Source of the DNA: SM1-50 sp964467345
Lineage (GTDB): Archaea; Thermoplasmatota; E2; DHVEG-1
Assembly (NCBI GenBank): GCA_964467345.1
Contig: CAYXPY010000004.1
Span: 18,634-82,633 of the forward strand
Length of the DNA stretch: 64,000 nt
Direction of reading: 5' to 3'
The notes under the pieces are model-generated. The model was not told where the DNA came from and searched no databases. It was given only the letters and a program-made list of their open reading frames with translations. Shown piece after piece: positions 52,787 through 62,100 of the stretch (its first letter is position 1; each line of letters begins with the position of its first letter). Position numbers and translations under genes: made by a program.

Positions 52787-53206
52787 TTACCGATGAAGAC
52801 GATCACGAGCTATCCGTGTGATACTCATCGACTCCACAAAACCAGACTGTAACAAGGATTGTTTAATCTCATTCGCTGAACATGGACTTTTCGATAGATC
52901 AGCGATGATATTCCACCGGGCAGTCTTCCCACGTTGAGAACTTTTTGACTCGGTCATCACTAAATCGATTTTCATATCAGCTATTTTTTGTGCAATCTGA
53001 GCAAGACAACCCAGGGTATCACCGAATTCGATTTCCATTTTAACAATATCCTGTGGTTTACCGTAAATCGGGCTAATCGTTATGGTGTCTGTCTTCTGAT
53101 CTAAACTCAGTAAGACCTCATCTCCTTCTTTCAGGTTGAGAGGTTCTCGGAATTCATTGGGGATTACTAATCGTCCCCGTGTGTCCAGTCGTACAATTGA
53201 GTTCAT
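52787..53206 (-). CDS. AbrB-type DNA-binding regulator with ACT-like domain
   Basis: 139 residues. Residues 1-45 (IVRLDTRGRLVIPNEFREPLNLKEGDEVLL) are a SpoVT/AbrB swapped-hairpin DNA-binding domain. The rest (VKMEIEFGDTLGCLAQIAQKIADMKIDLVMTES...) resembles an ACT-type ligand domain, as in several archaeal AbrB regulators. It is the only recognisable regulatory protein in the array and could control cassette genes in cis or trans. Upstream of the secreted protein gene on the same strand. Confidence 0.78.
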   Translation of the reverse strand: MNSIVRLDTRGRLVIPNEFREPLNLKEGDEVLLSLDQKTDTITISPIYGKPQDIVKMEIEFGDTLGCLAQIAQKIADMKIDLVMTESKSSQRGKTARWNIIADLSKSPCSANEIKQSLLQSGFVESMSITRIARDRLHR

Positions 53207-53657
53207 TATTCACCTATGTGGGAATATTGTGGGACGTAATTGGAGAGGCGGTATATAATTTTTGCTTTGAAGGGGAAGGGATTTGAAACCTTGGATTTCT
53301 TCGCTTAAAAAAAATCCTTCCACGATATCAACGCTTGGCCGCTACGCTTATATAAAAATTATTATTTATAGTTTTTAAACACGATTTTAATTGGTTTTTT
53401 TACGTGAGTAAATGCAACCTTTCGTTGCAATCCCTCCGTCGGCTCCATTTACTATTTTTTCTCCTGTAAAAACATCATTTTTTATGAAAAATAGCAGAGG
53501 GCTTTTAACCCCTTTAATTCAACAATCAAGATTGATTATCTATACAATAATTATTATTAGAAATCGTGTCACTGCTCCTCCACCCAATCCCTGTTTATTG
53601 AGGTTATTGTTTATAGAGGAGGACAATATTAAAAAGCACTATAACGGGGGAAAGAAA
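53207..53657. other. 451-bp gap: cassette 3 right end, core 3, cassette 4 left end
   Basis: The minus strand of about 53262-53350 reads as a decayed type II (Leu/Ser-like) tRNA: TAGCGGCCAAGCG, a variable-arm-like stretch, and AAGG TTTCAAAT CCCTT (53276-53292), but the acceptor arms do not pair. 53381-53430 is the right end, 53431-53446 the core, 53447-53600 the left-end block, and 53605-53615 a TATA element. Confidence 0.55.
53431..53446 (+). repeat. att-like core 3
   Basis: TCCCTCCGTCGGCTCC preceded by GTTGCAA and followed by ATTTACT. The preceding 17 bases form the perfect inverted repeat TGCAAC-CTTTC-GTTGCA. Confidence 0.85.
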
Positions 53658-53738
53658 ATGAAAAGGAAATGGAATATGATAGTTTATGAATGTTTATCGA
53701 TTGCAGGTTTCTTTCTTCTCATGCTTTTCTTGTGGTAG
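53658..53738 (+). pseudogene. 26-codon signal-peptide-like ORF in cassette 4
   Basis: ATG 53658 follows the shared leader GGGGGAAAG at the same distance (46 bases) from the TATA box as the first genes of cassettes 1 and 5. It encodes MKRKWNMIVYECLSIAGFF and LLMLFLW, then stops. It looks like the remaining signal peptide of a lost cargo gene, or a small membrane peptide. Confidence 0.4.
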
Positions 53739-53742
53739 AACT

Positions 53743-53940
53743 TTACTTAGAGCGCCGAGCGAGCCATAAACCCAATATTATAAAAATAATGCCAAGACCA
53801 CAGAGTAGAAGTGCAATTGGTAACCCTCCACCGATAAGATAGCTATAAGGAGCATAATTATTATAGGGGGTCATAGCGATGATACCAAGCACAAGTCCTA
53901 CCAATCCTATTATTATTGATAAAATTGCGCCCTTTTTCAT
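53743..53940 (-). CDS. Small two-helix membrane protein (cassette 4)
   Basis: 65 residues: MKKGAILSIIIGLVGLVLGIIAM, a short polar loop with several Tyr/Asn/Pro, then a second hydrophobic segment (LPIALLLCGLGIIFIILGLWL) and a basic end ARRSK. Two transmembrane helices with both termini likely cytoplasmic. Unknown function; small hydrophobic cassette proteins can be toxins or anchors, but nothing here decides it. Convergent with the 26-codon ORF. Confidence 0.6.
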   Translation of the reverse strand: MKKGAILSIIIGLVGLVLGIIAMTPYNNYAPYSYLIGGGLPIALLLCGLGIIFIILGLWLARRSK

Positions 53941-54102
53941 AATAGTAATAGTACCAAGTTTTAACTATTTAATCTATTCGATTTGATAAACTATTTCTGT
54001 GTCACTGCTTGTCCTCTCATAGTATATAAAACTATCATTTTCTACGTTTTATGCATATTTTTAGCTGATTTTTACGTTAGCAAATGCAACCTTTCGTTGA
54101 AA

Positions 54103-54118
54103 TCCCTCCGTCGGCTCC
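54103..54118 (+). repeat. att-like core 4
   Basis: TCCCTCCGTCGGCTCC preceded by CTTTCGTTGAAA and followed by ATTTCCTATTTTTT. Confidence 0.85.
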
Positions 54119-54327
54119 ATTTCCTATTTTTTCTCCTGTTAAACACACTGAAAACCACGATAACAGAAATCGGCTTTTGACCCCTTTAATCCAAAAATCA
54201 GGTTTACTATTTAAACGAAAAATTTTGTTAGAAACAGTATCAATGCTTCCCCCCCCCAACCCAGTTTATTAAGGATATTCTTTTATAGAGGAACAATGAT
54301 GTAAAATATGGATAAGGGGGAAAGTGT

Positions 54328-54882
54328 ACGTATAAGAAACCTCCGATTGGAGTAAGTATCTGTACTGTGATTCTTCTTGTTATGGCTTCATTGAGTAATG
54401 TAGTTGGGTATCAATCGGTGAAATCAACAGTCAATGATTCACCGTTATTTAAAACAAGGACGCAGAGAGCAACCAATCAACAACAGAGCAGTATAACTTC
54501 TCAGTATCTTGGAATGGGAAACAGAGTGGTTTTCAACTTCCCAATCCAAGGGAATAGGAATGAAATGGTCAATACGTTACTTGAGATAATTCATAGATTG
54601 GATAAGAAAACCTTGGAACGATTGACTGAACTGTGTGTCCAGAAAATGACGAAGGACGGATTGTTTCATCAGATCATTTTTGTCTCAGGAAATACTTCGC
54701 AAACCGAGTCTCAGATTTTACCAACCTGTTCACCTGTCACAGTCTGTGGTAACTGGGCTCCAGGATGTATTTTAAAGGCTATTCTAACTAGAATCGTTTA
54801 TTTTCTTATAGAGATTTTTCAAAGACCAACAGTGGCATGGCTTTGTTGGCATAGTGGTCAAGTTCCTTGTAACATACTCTAA
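54328..54882 (+). CDS. Secreted cassette protein, family shared with cassette 3, apparent ACG start
   Basis: About 184 residues if read from ACG at 54328. The N-terminus (YKKPPIGVSICTVILLVMASLSNVVGY) is a signal peptide; SPLFKTRTQ, ITSQYLGMGN and WAPGCILKAIL match the cassette 3 protein. The leader GGGGGAAAGTGT-ACG aligns base for base with GGGGGAAAGAAA-ATG of cassette 4, so ACG occupies the normal start position. The only later standard start, GTG 54367, would cut the basic part of the signal peptide. Either ACG initiation or a recently inactivated gene. Confidence 0.55.
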   Translation, partial: TYKKPPIGVSICTVILLVMASLSNVVGYQSVKSTVNDSPLFKTRTQRATNQQQSSITSQYLGMGNRVVFNFPIQGNRNEMVNTLLEIIHRLDKKTLERLTELCVQKMTKDGLFHQIIFVSGNTSQTESQILPTCSPVTVCGNWAPGCILKAILTRIVYFLIEIFQRPTVAWLCWHSGQVPCNIL

Positions 54883-54910
54883 AATTGTGATGTAATAAAA
54901 GGAAGGAAAA

Positions 54911-56011
54911 ATGAACACAAACCTATTGAAGAAATGGTTGACAATTGGAATCATTCTCTTGGTGGTTGGGACGACTGTCATTCCATCTATCGCACAGGAT
55001 ACAGAGAAACTATCTCAATCAATATCAAGAGGTAACTGGCTCTATGTCGGTGGGAGTGGACCAGGGAACTACAGTAAAATTCAGGGTGCGATTGATAATG
55101 CGAGTGAGGGAGATACCATATTTGTTTATGATGATTTATCACCGTATTATGAGAATCTTTTGATAGAAAAATCCATAAAATTACAAGGAGAGAACAGAAC
55201 AACAACAGTTCTAGTTGGCAGTGCAATTACAGAAAAAATTATCGTAAACATTTCTGCAGATAATGTCAGTTTTCGTAACTTTACCATTCAACCAATTTTA
55301 GGAAATCCTACGGGTATTACTGTCTATAAAAATTATACAAACCCTGATTGTTGGAAAACGGAAATTATTCAGAATGTATCTATTTCTGATACTATTATTA
55401 GAAACACCTCAATGGGAATCTTAGCTATTCGACTAAACAAAGGGATGATTAATGGGAATATTGTTGAAAATTGTAGTGGTGATGCTGGGATGTTATTCCT
55501 TGTTTCATCAGATAATATCATTACAAATAATTTTGTTGCTCATTGTTCAGGTATTGGGATTTTAATTGATGGTTTATGGAGCATCTTTAATATCAATAAT
55601 TATCGTCAACCTTGCCCAAAAAATAATTTTCTTTCTCGGAATACGGTCATATCGAATCGATGGGGAATTGAAGTGAATAGCGGCCCGTTTCACACCATAA
55701 TAAGTGAAAATAACATTTCGCATAACCATGAATTAGGTATACAGATTGTCCATGCTTATAAGACTGAAATCACACGAAATAATTTTATGAACAATACTGA
55801 AAACGCTTATTTCTATAACATTCGGTTTCCTCAATTTGTGATATTGAAAAATTCATGGGAGAACAACTATTGGGATGAACCAAAGAAACTTCCTGTAACA
55901 ATCCATGGGGTATATTATTCCCTTTTATCATTATTTATTTCATTACCTTCTATAGCATTTGATTGGCACCCTGCACAAGAACCCTATGACATTCTAAGAA
56001 TAGCAAACTAA
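54911..56011 (+). CDS. NosD-like secreted beta-helix protein (cassette 5)
   Basis: 366 residues. Signal peptide (MNTNLLKKWLTIGIILLVVGTTVI), the entry block NWLYVGGSGPGNYSKIQGAIDNA, GDTIFVYDD, a shorter beta-helix core with SENNISHNHELGIQIV and TRNNFMNNTENAYF, and the family C-terminus NYWDEPKKLP...FDWHPAQEPYDI. Follows the family-2 gene by 28 bases with AAGGAAGG as SD, so the two are probably one transcript, the same layout as cassette 1. Confidence 0.8.
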   Translation: MNTNLLKKWLTIGIILLVVGTTVIPSIAQDTEKLSQSISRGNWLYVGGSGPGNYSKIQGAIDNASEGDTIFVYDDLSPYYENLLIEKSIKLQGENRTTTVLVGSAITEKIIVNISADNVSFRNFTIQPILGNPTGITVYKNYTNPDCWKTEIIQNVSISDTIIRNTSMGILAIRLNKGMINGNIVENCSGDAGMLFLVSSDNIITNNFVAHCSGIGILIDGLWSIFNINNYRQPCPKNNFLSRNTVISNRWGIEVNSGPFHTIISENNISHNHELGIQIVHAYKTEITRNNFMNNTENAYFYNIRFPQFVILKNSWENNYWDEPKKLPVTIHGVYYSLLSLFISLPSIAFDWHPAQEPYDILRIAN

Positions 56012-56450
56012 TCTTCCATATCCTCTTTTTCATTATTTGTATAAAAACCGAGTCAATGCTTTTTAGTCACACTTATATATAGATTTAAATTTTTGTATTT
56101 TAATTACGATTATACTTGTTTTTTATGTTCCTAAATATAACCTTTCGTTGTGTGCCCTCCGTCGGCTCCTTTAATCATTTTTTCTCCTGTTGAACTGCCT
56201 AAAAATCAGAAAATCATAAGAGGGCTTTTGACCCCTTTGACCGTAAAATCAAAATCGATCATCTACACAAAAAATTCTGTTAAAAATCGTGTCATTGCTT
56301 TCTTTCATATGCAGGAGAAGAGATGTGATTCTATAATTACCAGTTAAAATCTGAGTAAAGATTAATAATTACTCCTGTTAAACCCTTCTTTTTTCATTGA
56401 TTTTTTTAGATATCATTTGGTAATTTTAGACGTTCTTTTTCTTAACTCTT
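56012..56450. other. 439-bp gap: cassette 5 right end, core 5, cassette 6 left end
   Basis: No gene. 56107-56153 right end with AACCTTTCGTTG; 56154-56169 core; 56170-56305 left-end block with GGGCTTTTGACCCC; 56306-56400 AT-rich, with only a faint T-arm echo near 56320. Confidence 0.55.
56154..56169 (+). repeat. att-like core 5 (one mismatch)
   Basis: GCCCTCCGTCGGCTCC, 15 of 16 bases identical to the tRNA end; preceded by CTTTCGTTGTGT and followed by TTTAATCATTTTTT, as at core 2. Confidence 0.8.
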
Positions 56451-57530
56451 TCAGGGTATGTCATAGGGTTCTTGTGCTGGAAACCAATCAAATTGATACC
56501 ATGGAATAGATCCTTGAAAAAGCGGAAATGGCCATAAATCTCTCCATTCTATTACTCCAGGGATTTTCCTTGGTGAAATCGATTGGTGGTCATCCCAGTA
56601 ATTCCTATTCCAATTGTTTCGATAAATAATTCGGGGGAAATTACAATGAAAATAAGCACTTTTATTATTGTTTATGAAATTGTTAAAATGGATTTCATTT
56701 TTTCTACCTTCATAATTCGAAATGCCGCAGTAGCGACATCCATTAAATTCATTCCATTGGATCACATGTTTGTGTCCTGCGAGGCTGATGGCTGTTGAGC
56801 AGTTGAGGAAGGTATTGTAATCTATCGTGTTTTCGTTGGTCGTTGAAAAAAGATGAATTCCCGTGCCCCCGTTCTGTATCGTATTATTAGTGATCGTATT
56901 GTAAGAGTTGAAGGTTTCAATTCCGATGATTGTATGGTCTATGATATTGTCTTTTATATGGCTATAACAATCACTTACCCATATCGCTCTCAGTACATCG
57001 CTAATCCTATTCTCTTTGATTGTGATCCCTGTGTTGATTGGAGAGACTCCGGTTTGAACGACGCAAATTCCGTCTGCTATTATTTCTTCTGCAGTGAGAA
57101 TATTTCTCTGAATCGTGACGTTATTACAGTTGATTATTCTGATTAGGTAACTGATTTCCCCGCAATTTCGAATCGTAAAATTTGAGATGGTTACAGTGTC
57201 ATGGAGTATTCGGATGGTATCACCGGTATTGCTTGCATCTATGATTGTATTTTGCGAGTTGTTACCTGCGAGGTGTATTGATGTGTTGATGATAAGATTT
57301 TCATAGTATGGTAAACTTTGGTCGTAGACAAAGATCGTATCACCGTTGCTCGCGTTATCGATCGCATCCTGAATGGTTGAATAGTTATTTGGTCCGCTTC
57401 CCCCAACATATAACCATTTATCTTTTAATAAAGGGTAGAATGTTTTCTCTGTATCTTCTGCAGTAGATGGAATGATGCTAATCCCAACAATCATGAAAAC
57501 AATTCCAAATGCTAAACTTTTCTTTTTCAT
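56451..57530 (-). CDS. NosD-like secreted beta-helix protein (cassette 6)
   Basis: 359 residues from ATG 57530 (MKKKSLAFGIVFMIVGISII), supported by GAGGT upstream; the frame to 57575 would add residues before the signal peptide. Entry block KWLYVGGSGPNNYSTIQDAI, GDTIFVYDQ, beta-helix repeats (NTITNNTIQNGGTGIHL, NTIDYNTFLNCSTAI) and C-terminus NYWDDH...YQFDWFPAQEPYDIP. A TATA box ATTTAAATATTATATATG lies on the minus strand near 57570-57590. Confidence 0.8.
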   Translation of the reverse strand: MKKKSLAFGIVFMIVGISIIPSTAEDTEKTFYPLLKDKWLYVGGSGPNNYSTIQDAIDNASNGDTIFVYDQSLPYYENLIINTSIHLAGNNSQNTIIDASNTGDTIRILHDTVTISNFTIRNCGEISYLIRIINCNNVTIQRNILTAEEIIADGICVVQTGVSPINTGITIKENRISDVLRAIWVSDCYSHIKDNIIDHTIIGIETFNSYNTITNNTIQNGGTGIHLFSTTNENTIDYNTFLNCSTAISLAGHKHVIQWNEFNGCRYCGISNYEGRKNEIHFNNFINNNKSAYFHCNFPRIIYRNNWNRNYWDDHQSISPRKIPGVIEWRDLWPFPLFQGSIPWYQFDWFPAQEPYDIP

Positions 57531-57575
57531 CGATTTACCTCTTTGTGCTATGCTAATACATAGCACATAATACAT

Positions 57576-57994
57576 ATATAATATTTAAATCTTTTTCAAA
57601 ATAAAAAGTATGCAGGTGAATGGATTTGAGTTCTTGGATTTCGTCACATAAAAAAACCATTATCATAGTATGTTAAAACCGTGTCAAAGATTGACCGATA
57701 CTATTATATAAAAAAATAACTTTTCCTGTATTTATAGCACGATTTTAGCTGGTTTTTTTTACGTGAGTAAATGCAACCTTTCGTTGCAATCCCTCCGTCG
57801 GTTTCCAACGTATTTCCCTAATTTAAGTTACCATAAAACCATGGATGGTTCATTTTAATCGAGTAGAGCCATTTCACAAAAAATCATTACGATTTCCATC
57901 AGTGGCGTTTTACAAAGAAGGATAATTTTTGGATATGTTTTTAAAGAAAGAGCTCATACGATACATAACTTGAAATGAGCAGGAGTGGAGATAA
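57576..57994. other. 419-bp gap: cassette 6 right end and distal end of the array
   Basis: 57740-57789 is the right-end motif and 57790-57801 the terminal core; then the sequence changes to TTTCCAACGTATTTCCC, with no further left-end block, so this is the array-chromosome junction. 57805-57994 holds the promoter region of the next gene; no RNA gene was recognised. Confidence 0.6.
57790..57801 (+). repeat. Terminal att-like half-core
   Basis: TCCCTCCGTCGG only, preceded by GTTGCAA and followed by TTTCC. The missing GCTCC and the absence of a left-end block mark the distal boundary of the array. Confidence 0.8.
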
Positions 57995-58975
57995 ATGAGG
58001 AGAGTAAAAAAACTAATAGTATTGTATTTGTTAGTAATTATAAGCATTCTTCAAATAACATATTTTGTTGGAGCCACAACCACCGTTGTATTTCATCCTA
58101 TCGATGATACGATGATAAAGAATGAATCCCCCTTTACGCCCTATGGAAACTTGTGGAATATCGCAGTGAGGAACGTCTATGGAGAAAGTAACAAAAATTT
58201 TTATGAAATTGATACATTGATAAATTTTGATATATCCTCCATACCCTCAACAGCTACCGTATTATCAGCGTCTCTTAATTTATATTATTCTAATTGGTCT
58301 GGGTCAAATCCTGCGGGAAGGAACCTTACGATCTATCTCATAACAAGTAGCTGGAGTGAACAATATGTGTATTGGAACACTCAACCATCGTATGCAACAA
58401 CCCCTTCAAGCAGTTCTTTTGTGCCACAGTCAAAAGAACAATGGATGAGCTGGGATGTCACCGATGATGTCCAATACCTTGTCAAGGAGCGAGCCTACTA
58501 CGGATGGAAAATTGCTGATGAAACCAACTGGGAAAAGCCAAATGTTCCTCTGACGAATTTCTGGGCGAAAGAATATGGCAATTATATCCCTTATCTAGAA
58601 GTTGTATACACCTTTTCAGAAGTAACTACAGGACCTGTTGCTGGATTTTCCCTCTCACCGCTCAACCCAACAACAAAGGATTCGATACAGTTCACCGACA
58701 CCTCATATGACCCGGAGGAGACGATCACCGAATGGTTCTGGATTTTTGGTGACGGCAACAGTGCGGCAACAAAAAACCCTACCCATACCTACACAACAAG
58801 CGGACAATATACAGTTACTCTTCAAGTCACTGATTCCAAAGGTTTAACAGATTCATTAACGACAGTTTTGGTGATAGCAGAAGCAAAATCCACACCAGGC
58901 TTTGAATTTCTCATCATCGCCTGTGCGATTACCGTTCTATTACTTATTAAACATCAAGGGAAAAAACATAACTAA
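57995..58975 (+). CDS. DNRLRE/PKD-domain surface protein with PGF-CTERM anchor
   Basis: 326 residues. Signal peptide (KKLIVLYLLVIISILQITYFVGA), a DNRLRE-type beta-sandwich (about 28-205: DDTMIKNESPF..., INFDISSIPSTATVLSASLNLYY), a PKD domain (about 208-292: GFSLSPLNPTTKDSIQFTD, WIFGDGNSAATKNPTHTY) and the C-terminal TPGFEFLIIACAITVLLLI plus basic tail, a PGF-CTERM archaeosortase signal. An extracellular, lipid-anchored adhesive or structural protein. First gene beyond the cassette array. Confidence 0.82.
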   Translation: MRRVKKLIVLYLLVIISILQITYFVGATTTVVFHPIDDTMIKNESPFTPYGNLWNIAVRNVYGESNKNFYEIDTLINFDISSIPSTATVLSASLNLYYSNWSGSNPAGRNLTIYLITSSWSEQYVYWNTQPSYATTPSSSSFVPQSKEQWMSWDVTDDVQYLVKERAYYGWKIADETNWEKPNVPLTNFWAKEYGNYIPYLEVVYTFSEVTTGPVAGFSLSPLNPTTKDSIQFTDTSYDPEETITEWFWIFGDGNSAATKNPTHTYTTSGQYTVTLQVTDSKGLTDSLTTVLVIAEAKSTPGFEFLIIACAITVLLLIKHQGKKHN

Positions 58976-59115
58976 AAACAAATCATCAGTGTAACACTTT
59001 CCCGGTTATCAAAGAAAGGTAATTCCGGTTCTAAGAAAAAAATTACCGAAGGTTTCAACAATAGTTCGAGTGATTTTTTCCTGATTAAATTTGGTATAAT
59101 CTATTTATTGTTACT

Positions 59116-62100
59116 TTATTGTATCGAGCTGGATTTAAAGAAAAACATTTGTGATTGAATCTGATAAAGATTGCTTTCTTGATGAAACACATAGGGAGCG
59201 GCCATTGTCTGACTCTGTTTGTTTCCTGCGTTATCATAGACCGTCGCAGTAACACTGTACTCACCAAATCCGGTCCAGGTCCATTCGTAGGGGGCTTGCG
59301 TATCATTGATCTGTAATTGTCCGTCAAGGTAGAATTCGACGGAAGCAACACCGCTTGTTGCATCACTTGCCTGTGCGGTGAATTTTATGGTGAATAGATC
59401 CAGTTGTTGTTTGATGAGGTTAAGTTCTGGTGGGCTGTGATCGAGCTGGAAGCTAAAGGGACCTTGAACAGCCTCACTGTTACCTGCCATATCAATGGAG
59501 TAATATGAAAGGGAATGGACTCCATCTGTACTGATGACGACTGGTGTGGTATACAGCATCCAGTCTGCCTCATCAATCTTGAAGAAGGTGCTGCTCACCC
59601 CTGAGGTGCTATCAACAGCGTTTAAGAGGAAATCAATGGTGAGATACCAACCATTAAGACCGACGTCACCTGAGAACACATGGGTCGTGAGAGGGGGGGT
59701 CTGATCGATCGGGAGACGAGCAGATTTCGTTGTCTCGGTGTTTCCCAGTACATCAACAGAATAATATTCGATTGTATGGTCACCATCAGCGGTGACTGTG
59801 AATGGGTCTTGATACAGATTCCAGCTGCCTTCATCCAGCTGATACATCGTATAATCGACCCCTGTGAGGTCATCTGTTGCAGTCAAGGTCACAAGAACAG
59901 GGCTGACGAACCATGAGTTATCCCCGATAGTACCATCGAAGGATATGGTAGTAACCGGAGCGGTTACATCCGTGGCTGTTGCAAAGGTGTACCATCTCCT
60001 GGTGTAGATACCACTCCCGGATGGGTCAGTGGCATTGACCCAGACCGTATATGTCATACCATAGGAAAGACCAGTAAGCAGAAGTGATTTTGTTCCATTG
60101 GTCGCAGCTGTTCCACTGTTCGATTGTCCATTGCTGCACTGGATCGTCCAGGAGAACGTATTTCCATCAGGATCCGATATTGGGATGCTCCAGGTGAGAC
60201 TTAAGGGATTCCCCGTCGAACCGTTGGCAGGGGAGGGAGCACCAAAGATCGGTGGGCTATTCGCTTTTGTCGTAAACGACCATATGAGACCAGCAGTATG
60301 TTCCCCGTAACTATCCCATGCGACAATTTTCCAGTAATAGGTAGTCAGATAATTCAACATACCTGGATCGTAGAGGAGCGCTGATTGGTTCCCAACCACT
60401 TTCGATGGATTTGCATTTGTTCCAAAATACACATCATAGGTGACGGTGTCCCCGGGGTTTGGATCCCCACCGGTCCAACTCAGGTCAGTGGAAATAGAGA
60501 TTCCAGTTGCGCTATTTGCAGGGTTGGGTAAACTAGGTTGATAAGGAGGAAGATTGCTTTCAATGACCCCAGCGGATGTTTCCTCAGGTAAATAGTTTTG
60601 TTTTGTGACGGTAACTAAAACGCTTCCACCAGTTTGAGGAACAATAGTAAAGGTCACATCGCCTGCTGAATTCGTCATACCCCGCTCATATACCTCCTCA
60701 TCTTTCCAAACACAGACATACGCATTTTGCACATTTGATCCACCCGTTGTCTGAACATGAACGGTAAATGAGGAAGAACCAACGGGGACTGCTGAGGGAT
60801 GGCTTGTGACGAGGGTTCCGGGGTTCTCTTTCCAGACCGGTAGTTCAGGGTCACCAAGCAGAGTCAGCTCTGTATAAATGTATTGATAAATATCCTCACC
60901 AGCGTATAACTGGTAGACGTCGTTTTTATGATCCGAGAACGCCGCACCTAAGTGGTAGAGATTCTCTTGGAAGAGTGATTTAAAGAAATAGACGTCAAAT
61001 AACATTGATAGACTATCATATGTGCCGTAATTATACCAACCATACCGTGAGTTCCCGATAAAAGCGATGCCACCGCCATTGCTGTTTTGTACGAAATGTT
61101 CAGCGATACAATCTGAGACATCAAAGGCAGCAGGGTCACATCCCATAGAATACAGAATCGTTTGTTTATTTCCATTTGATAAAGCATCCATATCAGAAGA
61201 ATATAGGAGCAAATCGTGTTTGACATAGCCGGTCCCCATGCAATCCGTGTTTGAATGATCTGCATGATTCGCAAGATTCTGTCCTGCGTTGAGAGCAGCG
61301 ATGACATTCGTCTTATGGTTCCCACTATGGCTGTCATAGACGTTCGTCATAGTCCAGTCTGATGGGATGTACGCGTTATCAATGTTTATTTTACATTGCT
61401 CTGCATGTGTCCACCAATTGTCAAGATCAAAGCCAAATAACCCTGCTTTTTTCGCATAATCGGTCAACGGAGGATTTCTCTCATAGGTCAATATCTTGTT
61501 GATAAAATTCCCAATCTGTCCTGTTCCGCTACCCGGACCGTTGACTGATGCACGACCGATGTGTACTTCACAGATCCAGTCGTCATCGAAATCCGCATAA
61601 TACGCGTCGTTTGGAATCGGATCAGGATCGACACCGGAATACGTCCTGTAATGACAGGGCACCACATCGATATCACCACCGAGGAGTACGTAGGTGGTTC
61701 CCCAGTTGGTATAGACATCCTGGACGAACGCCCTGATTTTTTGAACATTTGTCCCGGTATACCCGCCAGAGTTGTAAATCCAGCTTGTGGTGACAATAGC
61801 TGTCGGGACTCCTTTCTGGGTTTTCCAATCAGCAAGAGTCTGGAAAGCACTCACCCAGCTGTCTTGAGTGACGATCACATAATCGTAATCACCTGGCTCG
61901 ACCCCAAGTGGTTGTGGACCAGATGAAGAAACCAGGGTGACGTCTTCTGGATTAAGGACCATGTCTTTGATTATTTGCTCATACATGATTCTTTGGTCCT
62001 CAGAAAAGGATTCAGGAAGATAATCGTGACAGCTATAATCAGCAACGCCTTCAAGAACAAGTTCCACAGAACTCAGCAGAATTAGTCTTTTTTGGAGTGG

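Larger units (their letters stand above)
51592..53430 (+). mobile_element. Cassette 3 (1.84 kb)
   Basis: From core 2 to core 3. Left-end block with GGCTTTTGACCC and a tRNA T-arm relic; cargo on the minus strand: a 209-residue secreted protein and an AbrB-type regulator. The right end has the T-arm relic (53276-53292), ACGATTTTAATTGG and the inverted repeat TGCAAC-CTTTC-GTTGCA (53413-53429). Confidence 0.7.
53431..54102 (+). mobile_element. Cassette 4 (0.67 kb, minimal)
   Basis: The smallest unit: core 3, left-end block with promoter, a 26-codon frame at the position where cassettes 1 and 5 start their first gene, a minus-strand 65-residue membrane protein, and the right end (about 54056-54102). 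It shows how little is needed between the two ends. Confidence 0.7.
54103..56153 (+). mobile_element. Cassette 5 (2.05 kb)
   Basis: From core 4 to core 5. The left-end block is the closest match to cassette 2 and carries a promoter (TTCTTTTATAGAG, about 54279-54290). Cargo on the plus strand: a family-2 secreted protein with ACG at the start position, and a NosD-like protein. The right end is about 56107-56153. Confidence 0.7.
56154..57789 (+). mobile_element. Cassette 6 (1.64 kb)
   Basis: Core 5 to the terminal half-core. One NosD-like gene on the minus strand, the same layout and nearly the same size as cassette 2. The right end (about 57600-57789) matches that of cassette 2 over about 190 bp, including the T-arm relic at 57619-57635. 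Distal unit of the array. Confidence 0.7.

Noticed and set aside
53262..53350. Functional minus-strand tRNA in the cassette 3 right end
   Set aside because: The T-arm is good but the acceptor arms do not pair and the anticodon stem cannot be drawn convincingly. Treated as a relic.
53412..53738. 108-residue frame across core 3 and the cassette 4 left end
   Set aside because: Its first part translates the repeat itself (MQPFV...PSAPF) and similar frames appear at 54084 and 56150 for the same reason. The supported start is ATG 53658.
47590..57801. CRISPR array or ordinary tandem duplication
   Set aside because: The spacing is 0.7-2.4 kb with coding cargo, not 30-40 bp spacers; the cargo of neighbouring units is different, so simple duplication does not explain it.
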